Source: Entophlyctis helioformis
Taxonomy: Eukaryota > Chytridiomycota > Chytridiomycetes > Chytridiales > Chytriomycetaceae
Assembly (NCBI GenBank): GCA_025526915.1
Contig: JAHLKH010000159.1
Location: forward strand, 1 to 64,000
Reading direction: 5' to 3'
Length of the DNA: 64,000 bases
Shown piece by piece: positions 1 through 12,561 of the stretch. Position numbers and translations under genes: made by a program. The notes under the pieces were generated by a model. The model was not told where the DNA came from and made no database searches. It was given only the letters and a program-made list of their open reading frames with translations. Each line of letters starts with the position of its first letter. Position 1 is the stretch's first letter.

Positions 1-25
1 GCCAAACATTGCTCGATTTTGCGCC

Positions 26-76
26 AAAACCAACCAAAACCAACCAAAATCAACCAAAATCAACCAAAATCAATCC
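26..76. repeat. Short tandem repeat of a 10-bp A/C-rich unit
   Basis: A unit close to CAACCAAAAT recurs several times in a row, with some CAACCAAAAC variants. It does not resemble a known fungal telomere repeat. No coding signal overlaps it. It lies at the window edge, so its full length is unknown. Confidence 0.8.
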
Positions 77-720
77 AGCAGCGACAACGACCCTTGCGAT
101 GCAACAGCCGTGTGTGCATCGGTGCAGGCTCAACGTCGCACGCAGCGCACACTGCAGGATGGCACATGGCAGCCAGTGTGATGCGCACATCCTGCTCGTC
201 TGGCATCCATGGGCTGGCTTGGCGATGCCAAGGACAGCAAGATCACACGCATCAGCGACCGTGAGAGCACGACGATGCTGGCATTCACACGGCGTATCTG
301 CCTTGCTCGACATGCCGTGTGAATGCAACCTTGCCTGAAAAGCATCCAACAGGATGCTTCAAGCAGCGTCAATCCGGCAAGGATCCGATGCGTTCAAGAC
401 CAAGACCGTCCCGATGCACACCACAGCAGAGCGGGCCAGCATAAGGGCGGCAGTCCGTCGGGTTGGTCGACAGCTCGTGCATGCTCGGCCCAGTCGAGAG
501 CAAGGCTGTCCATGCAGACCCATCAAGCATGAGCATCCGATGCTCTCCGAGTTCTCTGGCCTCGCTCGTGAGCGCTTTTCTCAGCTCGGTATGCTCTTGT
601 GGATACTCTGCTCATTGCCAGCAATGCCAGGCAAGACCACTCGCTGAAACGCCGCCTTGGATGGATGGATGGATGGATGGATGGTCGCCCACCAGCCATG
701 GCCAGCTGTCTGCTGCGGTC
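77..720. other. Stretch with no recognisable gene
   Basis: Only short overlapping open frames are present on both strands, with no recognisable motif or convincing exon. It contains a perfect ATGG microsatellite at about 657-684. I see no RNA gene. Confidence 0.5.
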
Positions 721-721
721 T

Positions 722-1143
722 GAGCCTTTGCTTGAGCCCGACTACACCGGATCGTGAGTGGCCTTGGACTGCCTGCCGTTTGGTGACTTTGCCCAACACG
801 GCGCGTTCTCACTCGCCACGGCTGGCTTCCATCCATCTGCCCATGCCGACAACAGCGTGTCTGTGCCTATTTTGCTGCCGTTCTTCCAGTCCAAGACAAG
901 CGGATCGCTGCTGCTCAGCAAGAAGGAGCGGCCGTCGCTGCTGCACCGTCTCAAGGGCGAGGCGATCGTCGAGTTCCAGTCGGTCATCTCAGGTCCCCAA
1001 GGACAGCGGGAAGGGCAGCAAGGGAGCCAGTTCGACTGGAACGACAACCGCGAGTGGCGCGGACACGCCTGTGGATGGCGACAGCGAGCAGGTTGCGCTT
1101 GCTGAAGACGACGGCGACATGGTCGACAGGCTCATGGAGGCTG
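722..1143 (+). pseudogene. 3' end of an unidentified gene, frame-broken, at the left edge of duplication copy 1
   Basis: A stretch reading SKTSGSLLLSKKERPSLLHR and then LKGEAIVEFQSVIS looks like real protein, preceded by a plausible acceptor (TTCTTCCAG, ending near 889) and a donor-like GTGAGT near 752. An acidic tail, ADTPVDGDSEQVALAEDDGD then MVDRLMEADA, follows in another frame. The break falls near 985-1010, where the paralogous stretch at 25.9 kb differs by an 8-base indel. The basic-hydrophobic LKGxxIVEF block faintly recalls the C-terminus of Bcd1-type box C/D snoRNP factors; I would not name it on this. Either the gene is decayed or the alignment hides a splice site. Confidence 0.4.
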
Positions 1144-4100
1144 ATGCCTGCGACTCGCGGCGTGCAAGGCAGATGGTTGTTCAGGCAGATGCAGGCAGAC
1201 TCGCAGGATCTCATTGCGTTGAATGAACAGAGCGAGCTGGCAGGCACCGGTATGGCTTGCCAGCATGCCCACTGCAACACCATCCACGCTGCAGCCAGAG
1301 GCGGCGTGTGCACATTGCGGCATTCATTCCCACCATCCGTGCTCTGCTGAGCCGTGGATCGAGTCTGCCACTGGCATTGCGACTGCCAATGAAAGCGACT
1401 CAATGGCACGGCAATGCATCGCCATCCAGAGACGCATGCATTTCCATATTGCATAGCGGGCAGATCGACGAGGCGTTGGCAATTGAATGCAATCTGCCGT
1501 TAAGCAAGCAAGGCGTGAAGGGCGGGATGATGCGCGTGCGTCGCATCACAGCGCATCAGACACGCTCGACAGTCCATCCGCAGTCATCCCGCAGCCACGC
1601 GTCGGGCCAGCGAGCAGCATTCGCGACACACGACGCGCATGGACATGCTCTCAACGCGCATTGTTTGGCTGGCGAGTCTGCCGGCACTGCAGCGGATCGC
1701 CAGTGACAGGGCGAGGTGCTGCGTCATCAGACGCACAGCCAGCACGCCGCTGCTGGCTACCCCAAGAGCATGCCATGCGTTGCCTTGCCATCGACTGCCT
1801 GCAGCCAATGTGGCGGTCTCCATTGCCAGCATGCCATCAGTCGGTCGGTCGCAGCTGGATCTGCATGGCTGCCTTTGCAGCATCCGTGTGTCTTGCCAAT
1901 TGCTTGATCTTTCCTTACACACAACAAGGCGGTCGCGGTCTGACCAACTATCTGCGACACGTGTTTGCCAAGGACGACAGTAAGACTCCTCTTGCCGTGC
2001 GTGTTATGGTCGCTGCTGCTGCTGCTGTTGCTGCTGCTTGCTGTTGCTCTCGTGGAGCGTGCGACAGTCTACATGGCAGCCAGCCGCTCTTGTCTAACCC
2101 ACAGCACACTCGCATGTCTGTCCGCCCTCCTGCGCCTGCCTCCTCTCCGCCCTCCGGTTTGTTCTCCGCCCACACATCCCGCATGCTTTCGCTTCCAAGA
2201 TACAGCAGCCAGACACCAAACACAGACCAGCAGGTACGTGGCACATTGCCCTCTCGCTCTCACTGCATACGCTCTGCGCATGCTGCTGTCTCTGTATGCC
2301 TTGCCTGCCTTGCCTGCCTGCCTGCTGCCGCTTCCCCTCCCGACTGCTGGTCTTGCTCTGGCCGCTGCCATCCCCTCGGCTGCGGTGATGGGCGACCGCG
2401 CCACTCCGCTCTGTTGTCTGGGTTTCCCAGCAACAGAGAGCATGAGCAGCGACGGTCTGCCGCCCCTCTCCCGCTGGCACTGCCTACCTGCGTGCCGCAC
2501 GCCGTCCGTCTGCATGGCCGACTTGCTGGTGGCTGGCATGCCGCCTATCGCAGCACGGCAGCAGCGTTTCCAGCGAGTGCGTGCCTGCAGACGGCTCGCG
2601 CAGTCGCCAGCCGTGAGTCGCGTTGGATCCGCTCGCTTCCAGTGACGCGGTCGCGACGTGGAGATGGCGCGGCAGCGGCGATGACGTGTGCGTGGCCATC
2701 GCAGCATCCACCGGCAGCCACGATGCGACGATGCGACGATGCGACGATGGAGACACTCTGCTTGCGACGGTGATGTGGCTGGCAAAGCCTCACTTGCCAT
2801 GACTGACCGACGCCTCTTCCTCGTTCCATGCGACCGAATCCGCCCTCTTGGCTGCTCGACTCGACGGGCACATCCCTCGCAGCATCCATCGGCCAGCCGC
2901 ACGCCGATCCGCAGGCAGACTCGTGGGTCCAAGCCGGCAGCCATGGATGCTCTGCAGGCGGTCGACACAGGCACGCTTGATGACGCTGCGGTGTCTGCGG
3001 TGTCTGCGAGCAGCACAACGAAGGCACGACCGCCTCGACAGACACCGCAGGGCCGTGGGTCGCCAAGAGGAACAGCGGCTGCACAGCGACGGCGGCTGGT
3101 GGTGCCTTGGCTTGCTTGCTTGCTTGACTGACTGACCGACTGACTGGCTGGTTGGTGGCGGGCTGCTGGAGTGTGCAGCAGATGGCCTGCATGGGTCTGG
3201 GTTGCTGAGTGTTGCAGCCGCTGTGTGGGGCGGGCTGTCGGAGAGGTCGATGGCTGGGCTGCGAGAGGAGCATCGGCGCAGCATGAACGGGCAAGGGGCA
3301 AGTGGCTGGCACGGCGTGTAGCTGCGAGTCTGTGTGGCGGCTGACAGCCTGGCCGCCTGCCCACATGCACAGCAGCTGCAGAGCCAAGGCGAAGCGAACA
3401 CCTGGCGCAGGATCCAACAAGCTCAAGGCAGCGCCAGCAGATGAACAGTGTCGCGTGAAGCCGTTTCGTCGGTCAAGGGGCAAGATCGGCTGGTGGCGCT
3501 TGGAGGCGAGCGTCGAGTGTGAGGGCTGGGGTGAGTGCCAGTGCCTGCACTCGATCAGGAGTCGGCTGGTGGATGTGGCTGCATGCTTGGCAAGCCGTCT
3601 GTCTGCTGTCTGCATGCTGGACGCTGACTCTCACGACCGACTGGCACGCGGCTGGCTGCTTGCAAAGGCATCTCGTGGATGGATGGATGGCTGAGTGAGA
3701 AGGCAATGCTGCACACTTGCATGCATCGCCTGTGGTCTCGTTCTGCTTGCTCACGCTGACGCTTGTGACCGCCTCTGCATCCGATGGACGATCAAGTGCA
3801 TTGTGAGTGTGTGAGTGAGGATTGAGAACCAGACGGTGAACTGCAAGAGCAAGTCAATGAACGGATCCAAGACGATAGGCAATGTCAAGCAAGCAGTGCC
3901 AGCAAGCAGGCAAGCACGGACAAGATAGAGGCGATGCAAGACGTCAAGTGTGAGGGGAAGAGCAAGCTGTAGGCGATGGAATACAAGGAGTCAGGAAGCA
4001 GGAGGATCAAGACGCAGGGCGGCCAAGGAACAGGCTGGTGTCGGCGAATGGCAAGTGGGAGGTTGGGTGGATGCCATTTGTCGATAGCCAGCGGATTGGG

Positions 4101-5542
4101 CTTGATGGTGCGATCAAGCATGCGATGCGCGATGCTTGTGATTGTGGCACTCTGGCTAACCATTGATATTGGTGATCGTGTACGATCGAATGCGGCCAGA
4201 GACGGTCTTGAACGTGCCAGTGTGAACACGTCGCGGTCGTTCAATGGCACGATCAAGATTGGGCTGCTCAACCAGGATTGGGCCGCTAATGTGGGCTGCT
4301 CAACCAACCAGGTCAAGCCAATGGCACGATCAAGTCGCACGGCGGCCAAGGAACAGGCTGGTGTCGGCGAATGGCAAGTGGGAGGTGGGGAGGCAGCCAT
4401 TCGTCGCCATTCAACGGCTTGTAGATCGCAGGGTATCATGGTGCGTGCCGCAACGGGCTGTGCGCTGCTTGCTATTGTTGTACTCGGACTGACCATTGAT
4501 CGTGGTGAGCGCGTTGGAGCATGTATGGTTCAATACTGAGAGTGTGCACAGCCACTGGAACTTCAGCACTTGTGTCTCTCTTATGTGCATGGAATAGGCC
4601 CACTGGCCTCTGTCGCTATGTAAAGCAAGCCAAGCATCCAAACACCTCCATCTGGTACGTCCTGAATGCTTCCAACATGGCCAGATTCGACTGACACGTT
4701 GCCATTCGACCGAGCTTGGTCATGCTGCTCAGCTGCACGCTGCCTTTGGGCTATCTGTAAGACTGTTCACTTTCTGTTGGTGTTTTCGCCTCTTCTCTTT
4801 GCCTGTCTGCATGCCTGTCTGCTTGCCGTGATGCCTGTCTCTGCTTCCGTGTGCATCTCTTGGAATTGACGGTTTGGGACGATCGCGACTGTGGGCAATG
4901 CAGCACAGATGACAATCACCAGGTTGGTTGAGACGACATGGCGTGATGTGGCCGAGACGTGGAGGGACGAGACGCGACGTGCATCGGCTGGTGTTGGCAA
5001 GCATGCAGACTCACACTGGCTGCTCATAGCATGCAGAGCCAGTCTGGTGGGGGTGGCTGTAGCGGTTTTGGATGAGACGGCTCTGCATGCTCTGCAGCTG
5101 GTTGGTCTTGTGGGTCTGCTTTCTGGTGGGAATGCCTGTGTGCGCGCGTCTCTTGAGCCTGTCGACGTCCTCTGGCAGCCATGAGGTGTTGTTCTCGCCT
5201 TCCTTGATTGTCATCTGATGCTGGAGAGGATTGCATGTTTTGCTGTGCATGCAATGTGCGATGCTGGCTCGAGGGGATCTGAGGGCATTCATGCTGCTGC
5301 TGCTGCGGGTTGGATGGTGGCGACCCAACTGTGCACATGCGACGATCATGTTGGTGTGGGCGATCGCGCATGCACAGAGCAGCCGGGGTTTCTCAGTGGG
5401 TATGTCGTGGTGATACACGAAGAGTCCCACACTGTCTGAGCCGCCAGTCTCAGTCGTCCATAACGGAGTCTTCCCCGTTACCAAAAACGACAAAAAAGCG
5501 GTTGCGTCCGAGGGCACTGGCACTGGCTCTCGAGCCCGATCT
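957..5542. repeat. Interspersed long duplication, copy 1
   Basis: This segment recurs in direct orientation at about 25903-31102. Near-identical blocks run in the same order throughout, with scattered substitutions and short indels. One example is the shorter CTG/GCT-rich run around 2005-2040 in the other copy. In the last 250 bp before the right edge I count only about four differences. I found no terminal inverted repeat, target-site duplication, reverse transcriptase or transposase motif. Long open frames inside it on both strands are not conserved in frame between copies, so I treat the segment as largely noncoding. It may be a non-autonomous element or a segmental duplication. Confidence 0.85.
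4009..4440. repeat. 323-bp tandem repeat, about 1.3 units (copy 1)
   Basis: The word ATGGCAAGTGGGAGG occurs at 4048 and again at 4371, exactly 323 bp apart, with similar sequence around both. The array in the other duplication copy has the same period but more units. The period is not a multiple of three, so reading frames do not persist across units, which argues against a coding repeat. Units carry internal short repeats such as ATGGCACGATCAAG. Confidence 0.85.
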
Positions 5543-5704
5543 CCGTCTTGTTGGTTGCGAAGCGTCGTGTCTGAGTTGACCGGTGCATTCATTGAAGACG
5601 TCTTGTTGAGTTACTGCTGTTGATGGTGTTCGTTGCTGCCTGCCTATGTTGGCGGCCAGCGAATACAACAAAACGGAGACTGGAAGCTGCGATCTAGCCA
5701 CAGC

Positions 5705-6006
5705 TTAGACCTGGAAGACATCGCCGAAGCTGGCGAGGACCCACACGGCAATCGCGAACCTGTCCGTGCACAAGCGTCAGTCGTCTGTGCCAGCGAACCA
5801 ATCGAGACAAGAAAATCGACCAACGCCCGCAGGCGATGAGCAGGTGCTGATGGCGGGCAAGAGGCGGGCAAGAGGTGCACTCACAGGCCACCGTGGAAGA
5901 CGACCTTGCCGTTTCCAGGGTTGAGCAGCTCATGGACGACACCGCCGGCAGGCTGGGCCTTCACGGGCTCGCCAGGCGCACTTCCGAGACCGACTCTGCC
6001 AGACAT
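5705..6006 (-). CDS. TOM6: TOM6-like small mitochondrial outer-membrane translocase subunit
   Basis: Two exons (6006-5885 and 5759-5705) join across a GTGAGT...CAG intron to give exactly 58 codons plus stop. The N-terminal half is polar and rich in Gly/Pro. The C-terminal part, from about residue 36, contains FHGGLFAIAVWVLASFGDVF, one hydrophobic segment followed by an acidic residue near the end. That is the layout of Tom6, a tail-anchored protein that stabilises the TOM import complex; yeast and animal Tom6 carry a similar Gly/Phe-rich segment. The catalytically silent, tiny product makes the name tentative, but the exact frame closure across a consensus intron supports a real gene. It is head to head with BRE1. 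Confidence 0.55.
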
Positions 6007-6192
6007 TGCGGTATCTGTGAGTGGGGCCAGAGCATGTCGTCAGTGAGCGAGCAGGGGAGGGCGATGCATGCAAGGGCTTGGGCGTGGGCAACCGTCTAGC
6101 CCAAGCTCCACAGCCGCGCGGCGCCCGTCGCCGAGGGAAGGCCTCGGGCTGGGCTGGGCTGGGCTGGGCAGCCGGGCAGCCGGGATCCTCAC

Positions 6193-9100
6193 GTTGTTGC
6201 ACAGTTTGCGACCAAGTCGCCCGAATGGGAATCGCAGCGAAAGCGGCCGCTGGCTGGACTCGCAAACAGCGCCAGCAGCACAGGCAGCACCGGCAGTGCC
6301 AGCAGCAGCAACGGTGCCGCTGGCCCGGGGCGGCCAGACGCTGCGGGCGGCAGCCACGGCGACGCCGAGGCCGACGACCACTACGCCGCGCCGCACTCTG
6401 CTGCCAAGCGGCCCAACCGCGGCCCGTCGCTGTCGTCGCTGCCGTCGCTGCCCTTGAACGGCGGCGGTCTTGGCAACACGGCCCGTCACGCTGTCCTCGA
6501 GGCCGGCGCTGCGTCTGCCGAGCCCGACCCTGCCCACGACCCCAAAAGCTTCGAGGTGCGTCGTGCGCATGCTGGCGGCTTCTCCCTGCCCTCGCCGTGC
6601 CGTGCCGTGCCGTGCTGTGCTGTGCATGCCCCCCCACGCCTGCTCCACCCGTGCTGACCCTTGCACGCCGTCTCGCTCATCTTGGCCATGTCTCGCACGT
6701 CTCGCACGTCTCGCACGTCCGCTGGCCCTGCTGTCTGGCCCTGAACGTCCCGCTGCTCTCTGGCCCGCATGCGCCTCTGTCCGGCCCTTGTCTGCTTCTG
6801 CTGGCCACCTGCCTCTCCATCTGCTGCTGCCGCTGCCGCTGCCTCAATGTATCGTTGTCAACAACCTGCTGTACTTGCTGCTCGCTGCTGTCCACTGCTA
6901 TCCTCTGCTGCCACTTGCTACTACTGCCGCTTGCTACTGCTGCTACCCTGCTTGCCATACACAGGGCGTCGTCCTCGCATACCAGAAAAAGGCCATATGG
7001 CTGCAGATGGAAGAGTACCGTCGCCAGCACGACGCGGCTCTCGGTGACTTGGCCGTGCTCGACTCGCAAATGGCTTCGCTGGAATCTGCGCTGGGTGCTA
7101 TTGTCGTCGTCACAGACTCGGTGAGTGTCCTGCATCCGTCCTGCCCATGGGTCCGGCATGCTTCTGGCGGCCATATGCTGACATTGCGTCTGTGATGTTG
7201 TCGCTGGATTCGATTCATGGCCAGGTGTACGCTACGCTTGATTCTGTCGCCGGACAGCAGCCTGCGACCAACGACATGCAAGTCGACGCTTCATCGGATC
7301 TGTCCTCATCTCTCGTACACCTGTTCTCAAGCCTTAATCCTATTCCGACCACCAATCCATCCCCGTCATCTTCAACAGCACCTTCCACCTCTTCAGCACA
7401 CGCCATGTTTCTGTCCAACTTCAAGGAACGCTGGACAGCCATCGGAAACTTGGTGTCGATAATATCCCGTGTCGTTTCCAACGGCAGCCTTTCCCAGATG
7501 TTGACAAGGCATTGGCAAGGAGCCAGAAGCTTTCTGCAGAGGTACGGATGTGCCGATTGGCTTGAGCTTGGCTCAATTGGCGATCGACTCACACGCTCGC
7601 ATCGTATGCATGTTGGCATCGACTCTTGTCAATCTGGCGTGCGGCACATACACAGGCGTCACAGCTCCAGACACAGATTGCGCAACATCAACATCGGATC
7701 CAGACTCTTGAAGCAAAGCTCAGCACGGCAACTGAGACCCTGCTGAGCACGCCAAAAGAAACTGGACCGGCTCCGCATGCAACCTCACGCTGAGGTACCG
7801 GGGGGATCTGCCAATGCCAGCGGCTCAGCAGGCCCAGGTGAAGCAGGCGCAGAGACTGCTAATGGCGCGGGCGCAAATGCAGGATCGGCGTCGGCAGTTA
7901 AAGTAAGTATGCATGCTGGATACAGCACACAGCGCATTGCCTAACCATCCGTGATGAATCTTGTTTGATAGGCTGATGGCACTTCGGGTGCAACCGTCGC
8001 AGAGGAGCTGTATCGTGATGCCGCACACCAGGCAGAGTTGCGACTGGCCGAGATTCAAAACCTCACAAAGGAGCGCGCAGCACTACAAGTCGAGATGAAT
8101 TCGATGCGGCTCGAGGTTTGTGTGCGCTTGCATTTAGTGCCCGCGTCGGTCTTTATTGACATGCCCTTTGCATTGCAGCTTGAAGAGGCACGTACCAAGG
8201 ATGCACGGCTTGCTGATCTGGACCGACAACTACGACACGAGATGACGCAGCACGACTTGACGCGAGGCGAGCTTGAGCGCGTTCTGCTGGAGAACCAGTC
8301 TCTGCATGGCGACCGCAGATCGTTTATTGAGCAAGTGCGGGTATGTTGTGCTTCTGCAGTGTGTGATGTACGATGATGAGTTGCGTTGTTCTGAACGCCA
8401 GAATGTCCAATGCGCGGATGGTGCGTTCAGATTGCAGAGGCCAAGGAGCGCAAGTCACTCGAGGCTGAGTTGCGGAAACTGGAGGTCGACCTGCAGAGGT
8501 TACGAAGTGCGCGCGATGCTCTGCAAAAGTCGCTGGAGGAGCGGATGTCGCGAGACGAGGTGGAGATGCGCCATGTCCAGGAGATGCGGCAGCTTGCCCA
8601 GACTCGCAAAGACAGGATGATGACACTCGAGGCCGACCTGCAGCGGCTCAAAATGTGCGTCGCAGCCAACATGGGCGAGACAAGTCTGATTGAGTTTTTT
8701 GACGAGGCTCCCGATACCAGCCCATACAAGGTTCTGCGAGAGAGGCTAAGGTGGGTTGGCTTGCATGCGCGTCCATTGGCTTCTAGTTGACGGATGTCTA
8801 ACAGGGGACGCTTGGTTACATGTACATGACGGATGCACAGCCAAGCCGAGACGCGGATCAACCAGTTTGAGGAGCTCATGACCAGCCTGCAGTCTGAAGA
8901 TCCCACAGCACAGGTTGGCCGAGACTTTGATGGGACCGACTTGTCGACGGAGGGCAATGCAGGTCAGAACTGACGCCGACTTGCGACACGTTCTTTCCAG
9001 TTGGCGGCACAGATCGATCAGCAGGCGTCTGTCGAGAGGCAGCTGCGCAAAGAGATTGACGACTTTGTGCGACTCCTGGGTTCGAGCAATCCGGATCTGG

Positions 9101-10397
9101 TTGCGCGACTCGAAGACCAAGATCGTCAGATTGCCGAGCTGCGTGCCAAGGTCGATTACTCGCAAAAGGTACTAGCTGGATGCACCAGCTGACTTTGTTG
9201 CCTGCGCCCGTACTGACCAATGCCTTGGCCCTGTTGAATGCGCCAGACCGAGACGCGGCTGCTCAACGAGATTGAGACCATTGGCAAAGCATGGGCAGAG
9301 TTGGAAGAGCAAACGTCCAAAAAGGTCTTCAATCTGGCGGACAAGGAGGAGCACATTATGCGGTTGCTAGCAGAGGTGTGTGTGTGTGTGTGTGTGTGTT
9401 TGTCTGTTGATATGCCCATCGTTGCTGTTCATTGTTGTGTGGTATGCTGACCGTCTGGATCAATATCAATATGCACATCCGATGCTTCCCAAACGACGCA
9501 TCATCCAGAAAGCAAAGTACGAGCAAAAGTTTGGGTTGCTGTCAAAGCAGAGCGCCACGTTCAACAATCTCGGTATTGCGCTGCGGAGGCAGTCTGACAA
9601 GCAGCTGGAGCAGATCCGTAAGCAGGAGGAGCTTGAGAAGAACCTCACACAACAGCTGGTGCGTTGTTGCCGTTGACGTCTGCGGGAGTGTACAGTTGTA
9701 CAAGAGCGACTGACATGCATGGACGAGCAGCAAGTTTTGGAGAAGGAGGCTGCGGCAAAAGCACCAATGCTGGAAAAGGAGAGGCGGAGAGTTGCCGAGT
9801 TGACGGTCCAGGCCGCGCAGCAAAAGGACAAGGCAGACCGCACTGCGTTGCGTTGTGATCAGGTGAGCGGCTTGGCGTGGCATGGAAGGATGGGCATCAT
9901 CGTCGACGGCATCGACTGCAAGTACTGACCATGCGTGCATGCGTGCTGCGCTATAGCTTGCGGCGATGCTCAAGACCAAGACGGAGGCGGTCGAGCAGGA
10001 GGCCGAGGCCAAGCGCAGACTGCAGGAGCAGGTGGACATGCTCAAGAGGAAGCTTGACGCGTATGGAAGCCGCGACTCGCCGGCTGACTCTGTGCTCAAG
10101 AAGCAGCTGGAAGAGTACAAGGTATGCAGCCGTTGTTGGTGTTGCGGACATGGCGGCGTGCTGCATAGTCACACTGCTGACGCTCGATTGCCGTGTTTGT
10201 GTGTGTGCGGGTGCACTGCTCAGCTGCTGCTCAAGTGCCAGAGCTGCAACAACCGGTTCAAGAGCCATGTGCTCAACAAGTGCATGCACACGTTTTGCAA
10301 AGAGTGCATCGACGACATGTACAACTCGCGCCAGCGCAAGTGTCCTGCGTGCGGCGTGGCCTTTTCGCAGCAGGACATCCGGCAGGTCTACCTGTAG
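6193..10397 (+). CDS. BRE1: E3 ubiquitin ligase BRE1 (histone H2B monoubiquitination)
   Basis: Bre1 works with the E2 Rad6 to attach a single ubiquitin to histone H2B in the nucleus, coupled to transcription. The protein is built from more than ten small exons. It has a low-complexity N-terminus starting near SPEWESQRKRPL, the conserved QKKAIWLQMEEYRRQHDAAL block after a roughly 410-bp intron (ending near 6965), a long coiled coil and a C-terminal RING. The RING starts CQSCNNRF, includes the C-H-C cluster KCMHTFCKEC and CPACGVAF, and ends in QDIRQVYL, the classic Bre1 end. The start codon is unresolved: a 9-nt exon at 6033 (MSS, donor GTGAGC) would fit. The frame breaks near the AAAA run at 7754-7757; removing one base would restore the coiled coil. 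It is transcribed away from the TOM6-like gene. Confidence 0.93.
9374..9400 (+). repeat. (TG)n microsatellite in a BRE1 intron
   Basis: A run of GT dinucleotides begins right at the donor site of a BRE1 intron, so the exact donor base is ambiguous. Confidence 0.85.
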
Positions 10398-10544
10398 CCG
10401 GCGGCAAGGAGCTGCCTGTCTGCGTGTCTGACTGCGTGGTGACTTGAAGGCTGTCCTGTGCCTGCCCCTGTGCCTTGTCCAATGAATTCGATCGCGCCTG
10501 ATGACCTCGAGATCGCCAAGCAGCGTGCGTGAGGTGGCCGACAG

Positions 10545-10598
10545 CGCAGACGGACGTGCAGACGGACGGACGTGCAGACGGACGTGCAGACGAGCGTG
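10545..10598. repeat. Tandem repeat of GCAGACGGACGT-like units upstream of NRDE2
   Basis: Several copies of a 12-16 base unit combining GTGCAGACG and GACGGAC lie in the short gap between the BRE1 stop and the NRDE2 start. No function can be read from sequence. Confidence 0.7.
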
Positions 10599-10669
10599 TG
10601 AGCAGCGAGCTGGTGTCTGCACGCCCGCCTGACGCACACACGGGCACAGTCGCTGCGCAGGCCCGCCTC

Positions 10670-12507
10670 ATGTTCCCGTCCTTTTCGTCGTTTCCGTCGC
10701 ACCTCCTTGCACAGCTGCATCCGCAGACGCAGCAGCAGACGCAGCAGACCAGCAGCAGACGCAGCAGCAGCTTGAACAGGCACCTCCAGCGACCAAGACC
10801 AAGCGCCGACGCCATCGGCACGGCTCGGCATCCGCCTCGTCCTCGTCCTCGCACTCGTCCAGCAGCGACACCGACGGAGCAGCCAGATCCAAGCGCACCC
10901 ACACCAGGCCGTCCAAGAAGCCCAAGTCATCCAAGCACAAGAAGCACAGCAAGGACAGCAAAGACAACAAGAGCCGGCGGTCCAGCAAAGCCGCACGGCA
11001 CGCACCCGATCCCGATCCCGTCGCTCGGCTGTACACGACCGATCCCCGCGGCGACATGAACAACCTCATCTACGAATGCATCCGCGAGATGGCTGTGCCC
11101 GTGTACAAGCGGTTCGGCGATCGCATCGTGGGCGATACGGCCAGAGCGTGGCGCATCAAGACGATCGTGCGGCTGGGGTCGCGGCCTGTGGTCGTGCGCG
11201 ACGTTCCTGGCCGGCTGGCCGACTCTAGCATGACTGTAAGCGAAGGATGCGATGCTCACGGGGGAGGATTTGTTGTGCTTGTGTGTGCAGGTGTGCAGAC
11301 GTGGACTCATGCCAGGGCTGGTGCAGAACAAGGAACGGAATGCGGCGTTCAAGAGCACGCTGCGGTTGAGACCTGTGCGGATGAACGCGTAAGGCACCTC
11401 TCGGATGTCCTGGCTGGACCTGTGCTGTTGGTGTTCGCTGATCCACGAGTGCTTGCTGGCAGACCTAGCAAGAACAGCGCGAATGGCGCGACGAGGCCTG
11501 GGAAAGCTGCAGAGATCCCCGGCGACTTTGTGCGGCTGCTGGATGAGGACCTCGACGATGGCCAAAAGGCTGGCGATTCAGGCACTGGAGCATCTGGCGA
11601 TGCCGTCGATCTGAGTGCGTTTGCACAGGATCTAGAGTTCCAAGCCAAGACACGCGATGCCGACCGTCGCATCCGCAAAGTATGGGATGCATGTGGATGA
11701 GCGGCCGGATGCCAGAAGCTCACCTTTTGCGTCCGTGGTGATGACAGAATCCGACCGACACAGGCGCATGGCTCGCGCTCATTGAGCTGCAGGATGATCT
11801 GCTCAACATGAATGTGCTCCAAAGCAGACGCGGCGCCATGGCCAACGCCATCTGCGAAACCAAGCTGTCGATTCTTGAAAAGGCTCTCAAGCAGCTGCCT
11901 GACGACGAGCGGCTCATTTCGCTCTACATGTCCTGCGGCGCACAGTTGTGGGAGTACGATACCTTGCCGTGTTGCTCTGCCAGCTCCCTTTGGCGGCATG
12001 CTGACCCTTCACTCCTGCCTTCTCACCCGCCAGATCAGCCATCCTGCTTGCAAAGTGGGACGACGTCCTCGACGACCATCCAACCTCTCTTGTGCTCTGG
12101 AACCAGTACCTCGACTACAGGCAAACCAAGTCGGCCTCATTCTCCGTCACAGACTGCCTCGACCTGTACCAAGAATGCATCACCATGCTGCAGGACCCAG
12201 ACTATCGCAACGACGACGAAGATGTCAAGGAGAGCGAGCAGAGGGAAGCGATTCTGCTGCATGTATTTACAAGAGCGTGTGCCATGCTGGCGCAGGCTGG
12301 GTACACGGAGCGTGCCGTGGCGTCGTTCCAGGCGCTAATTGAGTTTTCGTGCTTTTGTCCTGGCGCGTTTGGGCGGCAGACGTTTGTGCAGCGCGTTGGG
12401 CAGTTTGAGATGTTCTGGGACAGCGAGTGTGCGCGGTTTGGCGAGCCGGTGAGTGTTGGTCGGCATTCTATCTGGTTGCGGCGCTTGGATCGCTTTGTGG
12501 CTGACGA

Positions 12508-12561
<54 letters not shown>

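Noticed and set aside
957..5542. Autonomous transposon in copy 1
   Set aside because: No DDE, tyrosine recombinase, reverse transcriptase, integrase or helicase motif was seen in any frame, and no terminal repeats were visible.
6021..7124. Long plus-strand frame over the BRE1 5' region as a separate gene
   Set aside because: It runs in the wrong frame relative to the conserved BRE1 exons and reads through a typical intron full of CTG/TGC simple sequence.
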